Assembly: GCA_022376515.1 (NCBI GenBank)
Contig: WTXI01000128.1
Span: 1-64,000 of the forward strand
Reading direction: 5' to 3'
Length of the DNA stretch: 64,000 nucleotides
Source: Lactifluus volemus
Taxonomy: Eukaryota > Basidiomycota > Agaricomycetes > Russulales > Russulaceae
How positions within the stretch are numbered: position 1 is the first letter of the stretch; the number at the start of each line of letters is the position of its first letter. This document shows positions 33,728-43,371 of the stretch, piece by piece. A program made the translations under genes and the position numbers. A model generated the notes under the pieces. That model worked only from the letters and a program-made list of their open reading frames with translations. It had not been told where the DNA came from and made no database searches.

Positions 33728-36700
33728 GCCATATCAAGATATTGTCAGTGAACATGCACCGCCGCAATCACATGATGCATGCCCTCCTCCAGTCCTCTGA
33801 TCATCATATCCTCGCTGTCCAAGAACCCTGGTTCGGCCACGTCTCCACTTCTCGCTCTGACTCGGACCCTGACGGCCTCCCAATCCTCGGAGGTGCCGCC
33901 AATGACAAATGGACTTGTCTGAGCCCTATTCTCACACCTGGCCAACACGCCAAAACCCTCATTTACGTCCATCACTCTCTCATGTCCGCCTGTTCTCCGA
34001 TCCTCCGATCAATCGACGGCCTCTCTTCCCCTTCTGGCATGGCCGTTGACTTCACGTTCATTTCCGCACCCTCTTTCCGTCTATACAACTTCTATCACTC
34101 CATCCCGGATCGTGGGCACGGCCTCCACAGCCTCCTCTCCTCCTCCATTGACAACACGATTCCCACCCTGGTCGTAGGCGATTTCAACACCCACAGTGCC
34201 ATGTGGTCGCCTCCTGGACATGCCCTCTCCTCCTGGGGCCCCCTCCTTGAAGATTGGATAACATCACAGGACCTCGCCTGCCTAAACCCTCTCGGTACGC
34301 CCACCTGGAGGGGACCCCTGGGACACGAACCTTCCGTACTCGATCTCTTTCTCATTAACTCCCTGGCTGCCGCCACCCTCGATCTTTCTCCTATCACCGT
34401 CTCTTTCGATCTCTCCCTTCACTCTGACCATGCCGCTCTTTCCACCGCTCTCTCCCTTCACTCTCCTCTTCCTCCCCCTCCCACCCGGGAACTCCCGGGG
34501 TTCAAAGTGATCGATGACATGGAAGACGCCTGGCAACATACCTTCCGTGCCCTCCCGATCACTCCCCCGATCACCTCTGATGCCGACCTCTCCAGGGAGG
34601 CCGATCGCCTCCTGCAGGACATCGACACGGTCTGCTCCGACTTCTTTGACCGCCGCTCAACCCCAGACCCCCGGGGGGCCCGGTGGTGGAACCAAGAGTG
34701 CTCTGCCGCTCTCGCCCTCTGGAAGCAGGCCCCACCTCCTCTTCGTGCACCTCTCTACCATGCTCTCCGTACCACCATTACAAAGGCCAAGCGCGATGCC
34801 GCTCACGATTTCCTTGACCACTGCTCCCCTGATGACCTCTGGAAAGCTGCCCGATGGCGGCACGGCCGCTCGGTTTCTCTCGTCCCTCCTCTTCTTGACT
34901 CTACCACAAACTCCCTGACTGCCGACCCACCTGCCATGGCGACCATCCTCCAATCCCGATTCTTTCCACCCCTTCCCCTGGGAAGGCGATCACGCTCCCT
35001 TCGGACCCCCTTCCTTTACCTGCCCGACATCATGGCCCTGTCACTCCTTCCGAAATTCGTTCGGCGTTGGCGCCCACCTCCAATAAATCGGCTCCTGGCC
35101 CCAGCGGCATCGGCTACAAGCTTCTCAAATGGGCCTTCGCCGCTTCCCCCTCACGCTTCGTCACTATCTTCTCGGCTGCTCTCTCCCTTGGAGCCCACCC
35201 TTGGTGGGCAGCCCGGGTAGTTGTCCTCCACAAACCAGGCAAGCCGGATTACTCCCTGGCTAAGGCATACAGGCCCATAAGCCTCCTAGAATGTATCGGC
35301 AAGCTCTTGGAGAAGATAGTTGCCAAACGCCTCCTAGCCGACCTCAACACTTATCACATTCTTCCCCCCTCCAATTTGGCTCCCGGGACTACAGCAGCGC
35401 CGTAGACGGAGCCGGACACTTGGCCCATCTAGCCCAATCCTGCCTTAAGGCCGGACACGTTGCTGCGACCATCTTCTTTGACATCCAGGGCTTCTTCGAT
35501 AACCTGAACCCCACCCGGGTAGCACACCTCCTTCACATTTACGGCTTCCCCCAGTCCCTGGTCCAATGGACCCTTTCCTTCCTTTCCAATCGGGCGGCCT
35601 CACTTTCCTTTAATGGTTACACACACGACCCCCAGTCACTCTCTTACGGCACCCCTCAGGGATCGCCCCTCTCGCCTATCCTTTCGGCTATTTATACGGC
35701 ACCCCTCCTCACTCTCCTTAACTCCTCGGACTCCTCTCCCTTCACCTCCTTCCAGTTATATGTTGACGACGGCTGCATCACTGCCAGCGGGGAAACGTAC
35801 CGCTCTGCGGCATCGAAGGCCGTGTGTTTGTACGAGCAAGCAGCTTCCTGGCTCTTTGATGTGGGGCTCCGGCTCGACCCGGAGAAGACGGAATTCATGA
35901 TTTTCCGCACCCGCCATGTCGAACACCATTTTGGCCCTCATTTAACTCGCCTTGCTCTCCGGGATCCCTCCAACGGTGAGTACACAGTCAAATCCTCCAA
36001 GGTGGTTCGCTACCTTGGTATATACTTCAATCCCACGCTCTCGTGGAAAGAACACGTCTCTATTATGGCCTCCAGAGCTCGCTCCTCCCTAGCGGCCCTG
36101 GGGGCCCTCGGCAATTCTATTCGGGGTTTGGACTTCGCTAACTGGCGTAAAGTCTACCTCGCGGTAATTCTTCCAATTATCACGTACGGTTCTCCCATTT
36201 GGTTCACTGACGTCAAACAGAAAGGCTTGGTTCAGCCCCTTCAGGTGGCACAGAACCAGGCCTGTCGCCGCCTCAGTGGCGCCTTCCGTACTACGCCTAC
36301 CGCCCCGCTTCATCATTTACTTAGCATCCCACCTGTACGATACACCCTGCTTAAACTCAGGACCCAGTACATCACTCGCCTCTCATCCCTTCCTCCTTCC
36401 TCCCCCCTGCTCATGTCGGTCTGGTCCAACCCCATCTCACGATGGCATCTCACCTTCCTTCCCCTCACGAACCTTTGGTCTCTAGTTAAATCCAGAACCC
36501 CCCACTCTTTCCTTTCTCATACCCCTCCCCGCCGTACTCGTCCGCCTGGTCACACCAGGGCTTCACTTCTTATGCTTCCTCCCCTAAGGAGGTACACTCT
36601 CTCACTCGTTCCCTCATCACTAAACCCCCTCCTCTTGCCCATTGCCTTTATATCAGATCCCTTCCTATCCCCACCCCTGACTCTTACGGACATGCCTTCT

Positions 36701-37140
36701 TACTTTACAGTGGGGAGAGGTTGCTGCAGTCGGGGGTGTCAGTGGACACGGACCGTAGATGGTCACTTCTCAAGGCCCTCTCGCAGGGCCTCAATTTTTT
36801 CCTCTCGCTCCCTTCGGGGGGTTTTCTCTATATTTTCCTACCGAACAAATTGGTAATACCTTATCTTCTGAACACTTCTGCTAAGTCCCCCTTTCTTTCT
36901 TTTGCCTCGTACTTTACTTCTTCTCTTTCTTCCTTTTTGGACCCTTCCCCAGTGCGCGCTGTTGAGCTACGGCTCTTCAAGGAGTCTTGGGCCTGTGTCC
37001 CTGGGTCGGAGGAACTGGCTCGCCTCCTTAGGGAATTGCAACCTACCTTAGCGGTTGAACCCCCAGTTCCCCCCTCTGATCTCGCTTTCAACTTATGGGG
37101 GAAGGAGCTCGCTTCATCAGCAAAATGTCCGAGCAGCTTA

Positions 37141-37385
37141 TTTCTACTTAAACTCACTTAAAATTTTTTTTTAAGTACTCCTAAGTACTTTAAGTACTTT
37201 AAGCACTTTAAGTCATTTTAAGACAAGTCGGCCTCCAGGAAATTGCTTATTTTCACTTATTTTCGCTTATTTTCGCTTATTTTCTTTTTTTTTTTACTTA
37301 AAATTGGGTCAATTTCAACATTTGAGTGAGTTTCAAGCATGTTTAAGTGAGATTTAAGCACTTTTAAGAACATTTTAAGCAAAAT
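37141..37385. repeat. Left TTAAG-rich subterminal array
   Basis: Dense short motifs such as ACTTAAA, AAGTACTTTAAG, TTTTAAGCA and several TTTTCGCTTATTTTC units. It mirrors the array at 42950-43371 and probably holds protein-binding sites for the enzyme that moves the element. Confidence 0.6.
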
Positions 37386-38117
37386 ATATTTGAGACTACA
37401 CTACAACATTAATAACTAGGACAAGGCTCATGGGAAACACAGGAGGCACAGGAAACATGGAAGCCACAGGAGATGCAGGACGCGATCTCGAACTCATGAA
37501 CTTGATTGTAGAGGCAAAAAGAATAAGGGAGCAGTGCTGAAAAAAAAGCTATATCAGTACACTTGAGCACCCATTTAGAGGTTGCCACTCACGGTCATCG
37601 TCTGCTGCATCATACAGCTCGAAGCCTTTGAGCAAAAACCGATACCGCAGTTCATACCACGGGCCGCGAATTACCTTGGCCAATGCAAGGAAACCGCCTT
37701 CGTAAAGGAACGCGGCAAGGTACTTTGCCTTGAGCGCAGGTGCTCGTACCACGTCTAGAGAACCAGCTAACGTGCAGGGACTGAGCGTACAGATGAAGGT
37801 AAGGACTGTGGCTGGTGCAGAAAGGCACGCGCCAATGCGAGACATTTGCTGTTGCTGAAGGTGCGAAAAATTTGCGCTGTCGACAAGGGCCGCGACATCC
37901 ACCATCACCTTTTTTGCATCTGTGATGACTGCATCCGTTCCAGTAGATGCCGTTGGCCGCGGTTGAGGATAAGTGGGGCAAGTAGAAGTGGATATCTGTT
38001 GAACAGGTCTAATGAGATAATCTGTGAATTGCATTCGCAGACGTGGATCACGCTCTGAAAGGCTTTCTTTGTTCCCAGCTGTGAAAGCGGCATGCTTCGT
38101 TAAGTCATGGTCCGAGC

Positions 38118-39468
38118 GAGAATGCCAGGAGGCAAGCCTTCTTGACTTCTTACCACCACCATCGATTTTTCGATATCGTCTCCTCCTCTTTCTCCCTCCC
38201 CTCTCTCCCCTGCTCTGAAGATTGGTAACCTGGGCGCTGCGCTCCGGGCAGCTAGTCGGAAGGCGGTGACCGAGTCTGGGAAGAAGAACACTTCCACCCC
38301 TCCCACTCCCTCTGTGGCACCTCCCCGGCCCTCGGGCTCGCAGGACGAGGCTGGTTCAAATTCCCGGGATTTTTCACCACCGGTTTTTACTGGGACTCCC
38401 ATTTCTCAACCCACTTCAACCCCCCCAGTGGATACGGCTGGCGGGGGGGATGAGACCCAGCAGGTGCGGTACTTTTCCCCAAAGGAGAAACCCCCCCTCG
38501 CAGGGCACTTTCTGCGAATGATGAGCTTTCCGTGTTTGACATTCACAACACCTTCCGACGTCGCTGGTTCCTCTCCCGGGATCACCTCATGACCAATGTC
38601 ATCTCGGCTCAAAAGGCCGAGGACGGAAAAATTTTTTGGGTCGAGTTTACTCCCCAATACCATGCACACCTGGTCAAGTGCGCTGTTGCGCTTGTGCCTC
38701 GCCCCCTAGGGAAGGTGAAACGGGTGATGTTTGCGTATATCTTAGAAGTCCTCAACAGAGAGGCCCCCAAAGCCTTTTTCGACCTCACAAAGGGCCCCAG
38801 CCTGGCTGCAAAGGCCCAGAAGGAGAAGAAACGTCTTGCAAGGAGAAGGAACCGTGCATCGAGGCGAGAAGCCCGACGAGCGGCCGAAGAAGCCGCGAAC
38901 GGCCGACCACAACGGCAATGCAAGAAGTGCGGACGTAAGTTCGCCTCACACAAGGCCTGGAAGCGACACCGATGCCCTATCTCCGAGGTGGCGAGCGGAA
39001 AGGGAGGAGAGGCGAAGGGCAAGGGTAAAACCAAAACCCCTGCCACCTCGAACAAGCCGAAGGCTCCAGCCAAATCCTGGCCCGCACCCCCCGCCCCTTA
39101 CAAAGTCGACCCACCACCCACTACCGCCCTCGAAGCGGCCAAGCAGCGCGCACCCAACACCCCTATAGTGGTGACGGGGCCAGCAACCTACTTCGAGCAG
39201 CACACCAAGGATGCTCCGCGGGGAACCCGGCATTCGACGCGGCTCAACACTGCGAAGAAGAGGGGAACCCGGCAGAGGGTGATGGAATCAGTGATCGATA
39301 AGCCTTGAGTTGTAGTTCTGTCAGGGCCTAGACGCAGCGCGTCTTGGTGGTTCAAATTGGGACTGGTATGGTACTGTAGCTCTACGTCGAAGGTACCTTG
39401 TTATGCCCACCTGTTGCGCTATACAAATGCAGATGTTAAAAAAAAAAAAAAAAGAGAATGCCAGGAGG
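38118..39468 (+). mobile_element. 1.3 kb poly-A retroposon encoding a C2H2 zinc-finger protein, 15-bp target duplication
   Basis: The element is 38133-39453. GAGAATGCCAGGAGG is repeated at 38118-38132 and 39454-39468. It ends in 16 A (39438-39453). It has no RT. Its first bases share CTTGAC(C/T)T plus CTTACCACCACCATC with the first bases of the LINE (38141-38163 versus 30451-30473). It therefore looks like a non-autonomous passenger moved by LINE machinery, but one that carries its own ORF. Confidence 0.88.
38221..39308 (+). pseudogene. C2H2 zinc-finger protein of the poly-A retroposon (frameshifted)
   Basis: A Pro/Thr-rich N-terminal part (SGKKNTSTPPTPSVAPPRPS) shifts frame near a run of seven C at about 38493. 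The main frame then runs to TGA at 39306-39308. It has ELSVFDIHNTFRRRWFLSRD, then a conserved-looking region (KIFWVEFTPQYHAHL, LVPRPLGKVKR). A very basic stretch follows, then one C2H2 finger (CKKCGRKFASHKAWKRHRC, about 38923-38980) and a Lys/Ala/Pro-rich tail. It resembles neither RT nor gag. An RNA- or DNA-binding role is inference. Confidence 0.6.
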
Positions 39469-40208
39469 GCTGGGTTATCGAGCGGGGTCATGGACTGTCG
39501 CTGTGCATGTGACAATTCCGGGTCTGGATCGTTCCGGCAGACTATCGGCATGTGCAAGACTGGCAGTAACCAGCTCTGTGCAGCGTCGCTCAAACGCATC
39601 CCATTCAACAGGTCACTTACGCTGAAGGTTTTTTACAATCTCGATCGCGCCAGGATGTTCAGCACAAAATACCCCGTAAGCTTTGAATGAAGCGGCCTTT
39701 CAGAGAGAATTGTAAGCATCAGCCAACCGTTTAGACACGCTTCCGGATGAAAAAGCACACAAACAAACACGAAATATTTCAAAGACAGCACAAAAAAAAA
39801 GCAAAACACTGACTGACCTGGGCAGTGAACAACGTAGCCACGCTTATCAAGGCGGTTTCGAAGTGCTCCTCGCCATCATCACAATCAGTACTAGGCAGAT
39901 CTACCTCATAATCATCGGAAAATTCCAGAGCATTGAGACCAGGAACCCAACCAGAGAGTCGTACGGCATCGATCAGCATGATATGAAAGACTTCATGGAG
40001 CGTCGGCCATCCCAGCTGGCCTCACGAACCATCGTAAGCTCGGTTGCGAGTGCCGCTGTCTGAGCAGATGCATGCGACGACATTCGCAGGCAGGTGACAA
40101 AGTCATAAAATGACAGGCGCGGGAAGCGCAGGAGGTGGTGGAGGCGGTGGCGGCGGCGGGGCAGGAGGCGGCGGGGCAGGAGGCGGAGGCGGAGGCGAAA
40201 AAAGAAGA

Positions 40209-40700
40209 AAAAAAGTCAGGACGCGTTAGGTTTGGGCAGGCAGTGTGACAACATACCGGGGAGGTGCAGAACGCGTCTGCGCGGGCAGCGTGACACCGTG
40301 GACCGCCCGGCAGTGCCAGTGGGTCCAGGAGGTGCGCGATGTGGAGGCGAATGCGGCGGAGGCGGCGGAGGAGACGGAGGAGACGGAAGTGGCCCAGAAG
40401 GCCCAAGAGGAGGTGGTGCAGGTGGTGCAGGCGGCGGCGCAGGAGGAGGCAGCGGAGGCGGAAGGGAAAAAAAAAGTCAGGCACGTTGAGGTGGGGCAGG
40501 CAGCATGACAACGTACCGAAGAGGGTGTAGAAGACGCCGACGCAGGCAGCATGACGCCAAGGACCGCCCGGCAGTGCCAGTGGATCCAGGAGCCGCGCGA
40601 TGTGGAGGTGGCGAAAGCGGTGGAGGCGGCGTGGAGAGAGAGAGAAAAAAGGCAGGGATGCTGAGACGTGTGGCGGGGCAAGACGGCGAGCAGTGGTGGC
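40209..40700. repeat. GA/GC-rich minisatellite-like tandem repeat
   Basis: Two to three diverged units of about 260 bases, each beginning with an A-run and GTCAGG and containing GACCGCCCGGCAGTGCCAGTGG and GCGCGATGTGGAGG (at 40301 and 40561). GGCGGAGG runs lie between. The long open frames across it on both strands are compositional. Confidence 0.6.
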
Positions 40701-41271
40701 GACAACAGAGGCGAGACAGCGACAGAGGGGGACAGAGGGAGGGATAGGCGCAGACAACGAGAGGCACGAAAATGATGAGGCAAATGAAAATCAACATCAA
40801 GTAAACAAGAGTAAACAACCGATGCAGGTGCACCGGAACGACTTAGCAAAAATTTCGTGACTTTGGCAAAAACTTCGCGACTTCACAAAATTTTCAGTGT
40901 GCTTAGCTAATTATGTGATAATTAAGCGACTTTAAGCGACTTTAAGCAAATCTAATTGGCCCTACCTGAAAATGAGGAGACACACGAAGCAAGAGTGAAG
41001 GCCGGAACGGAGGCCAACGGCCCCCTGACAGATAAAATTACAGGCACGGAGCAGGGTGCCGAAAACGTGACACAGGTCCACATTAATAGGTGTAACAACT
41101 TCGAAGAGGTGAGAAAAATTTGTAAGTGTGAAAAGAGTCGCGGAATCGGAGAGCATAGAAGTTGGTGGTGACGGAAGAGGGGGAGCGAATTCAGTTGCAG
41201 AACTCGACGGGGTGAGGTAATGAGATTTCGAAGATGACTCCCAGACAAATCCACGGGTGAAACGTGGGTAA

Positions 41272-42504
41272 TCATTTGGATTGGGACATTGCTCCCTGCG
41301 ATTTGTCTCCGGGGGGTGACTGACAGGAGAGGCTCGAGTGCCCACGTTTACCGCATCGCAAGCAGACGTGTTGGAATCGGCACTTGGTCCCATCGGGGCA
41401 CGATCCGAGATTGAACCTCTTACATGGTTCTGAGGGACGACCTCGTGTCGATTTTGCAGGGCCCTGTGTCCTCGTGATCTCTTTGGTTGCGAAAGGGCAA
41501 TTGACGAATTGAGTGTAGATTGAGTGGAACTCGGTGGTGTCGGATAGGAGAACCCCGACGCTTTCAGCGAGATAGGTTCGGACTCGCTTGTCATACTCGA
41601 TAACGCGGTCGACCAAGGGTCCGACGGCAATGAAGGTGTCGACAATATGTTTGGCGTAGGCAGTGAGCTCTCTGGCTCGGTGCGGATAGAGGAAAACGAC
41701 CGCTTCCTGGTAACGATCCCAGGCGCACCTCCAATCTCCGGAGGAATGAATTTCTCGGGTTGGACGGATGTTAGTGGTGGTGATGTCGATGTCTCCGAAA
41801 TGTTGAACCGAACGCTTTGAGGGTCCATCAGTCGCGAAATGGAAGTCGAAGAGTCTGTTGAGGTCGACATAGGTGTTGGCGATAACATCCGACCAGAGGG
41901 ATCCGGGAAAACGCGGCCGTTCTTGGCTTGCAAGGACCCTTTTCTTGACGAGCGCAGGGTCCCGTGCATAATTTTCTTGGAGCTGTGCGGTGAGCTTCCA
42001 AACGTCGACGGGTCCTGATGGCGCCGTTCTGTCGAAAGGCAAGAGCGAGAGGTCGATCCTGTCGGTCTCGTCATCCGAGAATCCGTCGTCATCGCGGCGT
42101 CGTTTTCCACGCGGTCGGCGACGTTCTCGCGGAATATCGAATTCTTCATCACTGTCGTAGGGTCGCTGCCTCCTTCCTTCCCGTCCAGCTTCGATGTTTT
42201 CGTCATCGACGTTTTCGAGCGCCTCGATGTATACGGCCATCGAGCAATAGACGTGCTCGTGGTCCTGAAATCCCGCTTGCTCCCGCTCCTGGTCTGCTCG
42301 CCGAAGGAGCATGATGACAGCATCGCTTCTGGAAACTCTGTCTCGACGGAAGTCGGCAACGATGTCATCACACGCTCGCAGAAAGGTGGTGGCGACCGGT
42401 CTGTGGGCGAGCCGCTCGACATTCTGAGGAGGAGCGAAGGAATTTTGAGGAAAGGTCGACTGCGATTCTTGCGTCTGTGAGGTCGCTGTTTCATTCTCAG
42501 GCAT
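41272..42504 (-). CDS. Gag-like protein with C3H1 and CCHC zinc fingers (410 aa)
   Basis: The ATG at 42504-42502 (MPENETATSQTQ) is the first good methionine of a longer open frame. An Arg/Asp-rich region (RERRRPRGKRRRDDDGF) precedes a helical part (VDVWKLTAQLQENYA, WRCAWDRYQEAVVFLYPHR). The end has a CCCH-type finger, CKRFNLGSCPDGTKCRFQH, running directly into a knuckle, CLRCGKRGHSSLSC. I recall similar proteins as first ORFs of mushroom retroelements. A downstream segment in another frame (TPINVDL, about 41075-41095) resembles the start of their second ORF, but RT and recombinase are absent. Confidence 0.6.
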   Translation of the reverse strand: MPENETATSQTQESQSTFPQNSFAPPQNVERLAHRPVATTFLRACDDIVADFRRDRVSRSDAVIMLLRRADQEREQAGFQDHEHVYCSMAVYIEALENVDDENIEAGREGRRQRPYDSDEEFDIPRERRRPRGKRRRDDDGFSDDETDRIDLSLLPFDRTAPSGPVDVWKLTAQLQENYARDPALVKKRVLASQERPRFPGSLWSDVIANTYVDLNRLFDFHFATDGPSKRSVQHFGDIDITTTNIRPTREIHSSGDWRCAWDRYQEAVVFLYPHRARELTAYAKHIVDTFIAVGPLVDRVIEYDKRVRTYLAESVGVLLSDTTEFHSIYTQFVNCPFATKEITRTQGPAKSTRGRPSEPCKRFNLGSCPDGTKCRFQHVCLRCGKRGHSSLSCQSPPGDKSQGAMSQSK

Positions 42505-42949
42505 GTGTGAAATGATTCGAAAGATGGTCGTAGACGAGTTCGAGTGAAAAAAGTGAGAAGTGGGCGACTGCTGAAGGAGGAACGCAAGATTGAGAAACAA
42601 AAGAGAAAAGAGAGAAGGTCACAAATTGAACTGACCTGACGAGGTGCAAGTTAGGGACAAGGAGAAAGCTCCTAAGTGAGAGAGAGCTTGCACCTTATCA
42701 GACAGAAGGATCCAACAAGACCTAGACCTCTGTGGCATCCACCACTGCCTAGGTCTTGACTCCTATCTGACAAACGCGAACTCCGGGAGAACGCGGGACC
42801 GCCCCTACAGCGCTGCTGAGTGAGACAGCTGAGTAAGGGTGGTGTAGAGTCACCTACCGAGAGAGGTGAGAAGGAGAACACTGTGCGGGAGACACATGGG
42901 GAAGAGTGAGGGAGTCGCCCACAACAGGTGAGCCAATTAGACTTATGTA

Positions 42950-43371
42950 AACTGAAGTTTAAAGTCGATTAAGCAACTTTAAGCAACTGTACATGTTTAA
43001 GTAACAATTAAGCAAACACAATAACTAGTAACCAGTGAACCAATTGTTTTAAGTGGTTTTAAGTGACAATTAAGTGACACCTGATAATCAAGCAACTGCT
43101 AAGTGCAGTAAGCAGTCAACAAGATGTTTTAAGTGCAATTAAGTACACAGACATGACACTTAAGCAGTTGATTAAAAATCACGTGACCACTTTGCTTAAA
43201 AAATGGGCATCACTTAACTTGCTTAATTGTGCTTAAATGACTTAATTGTCTTAAGCTTCGCTTAATGTACTTAAAACTACTTAAAAAGCAATTTTAAGCA
43301 ATTTTAAGTACATTTTAAGCATATTTTAAGCACATTTTAAGTAAAACTTTTTAAGTGACTTTAAGTAACTT
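42950..43371. repeat. Right TTAAG-rich subterminal array
   Basis: More than 20 ACTTTAAG, CAATTAAG, GCTTAA and TTTTAAGC motifs in about 420 bp, ending at the inverted repeat. The counterpart is 37141-37385. A smaller cluster occurs inside the element at about 40860-40955 (GCGACTTTAAG twice). Confidence 0.65.

Larger units (their letters stand above)
37549..39979 (-). pseudogene. Unrecognised multi-exon gene in the 6.3 kb element, interrupted by the zinc-finger poly-A element
   Basis: Minus-strand segments read as one protein in order. 39979-39779 gives HIMLIDAVRLSGWVPGLNALE, ending at a GTCAGT donor. About 39600-39454 gives LPVLHMPIVCRNDPDPELSH to NPALLAF. After the nested insertion, about 38130-37549 gives RSDHDLTKHAAF, LRMQFTDYLIRPVQQ and a long tail to a TGA at 37549-37551. 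The frame changes at the insertion point, so the gene is probably dead. No domain is recognised. It could be a cargo gene captured by the element. Confidence 0.4.

Noticed and set aside
39993..40849. Minus-strand frames of 207-254 residues rich in Arg, Leu and His
   Set aside because: They span a GA/GC-rich tandem repeat and are open because of composition.
40962..42587. 541-residue Ser/Arg-rich minus-strand frame overlapping the gag-like gene
   Set aside because: Most of it is a second frame of the same DNA; the in-frame ATG and zinc fingers support the 410-residue protein. Only the part below 41272 (TPINVDL) may be real coding.
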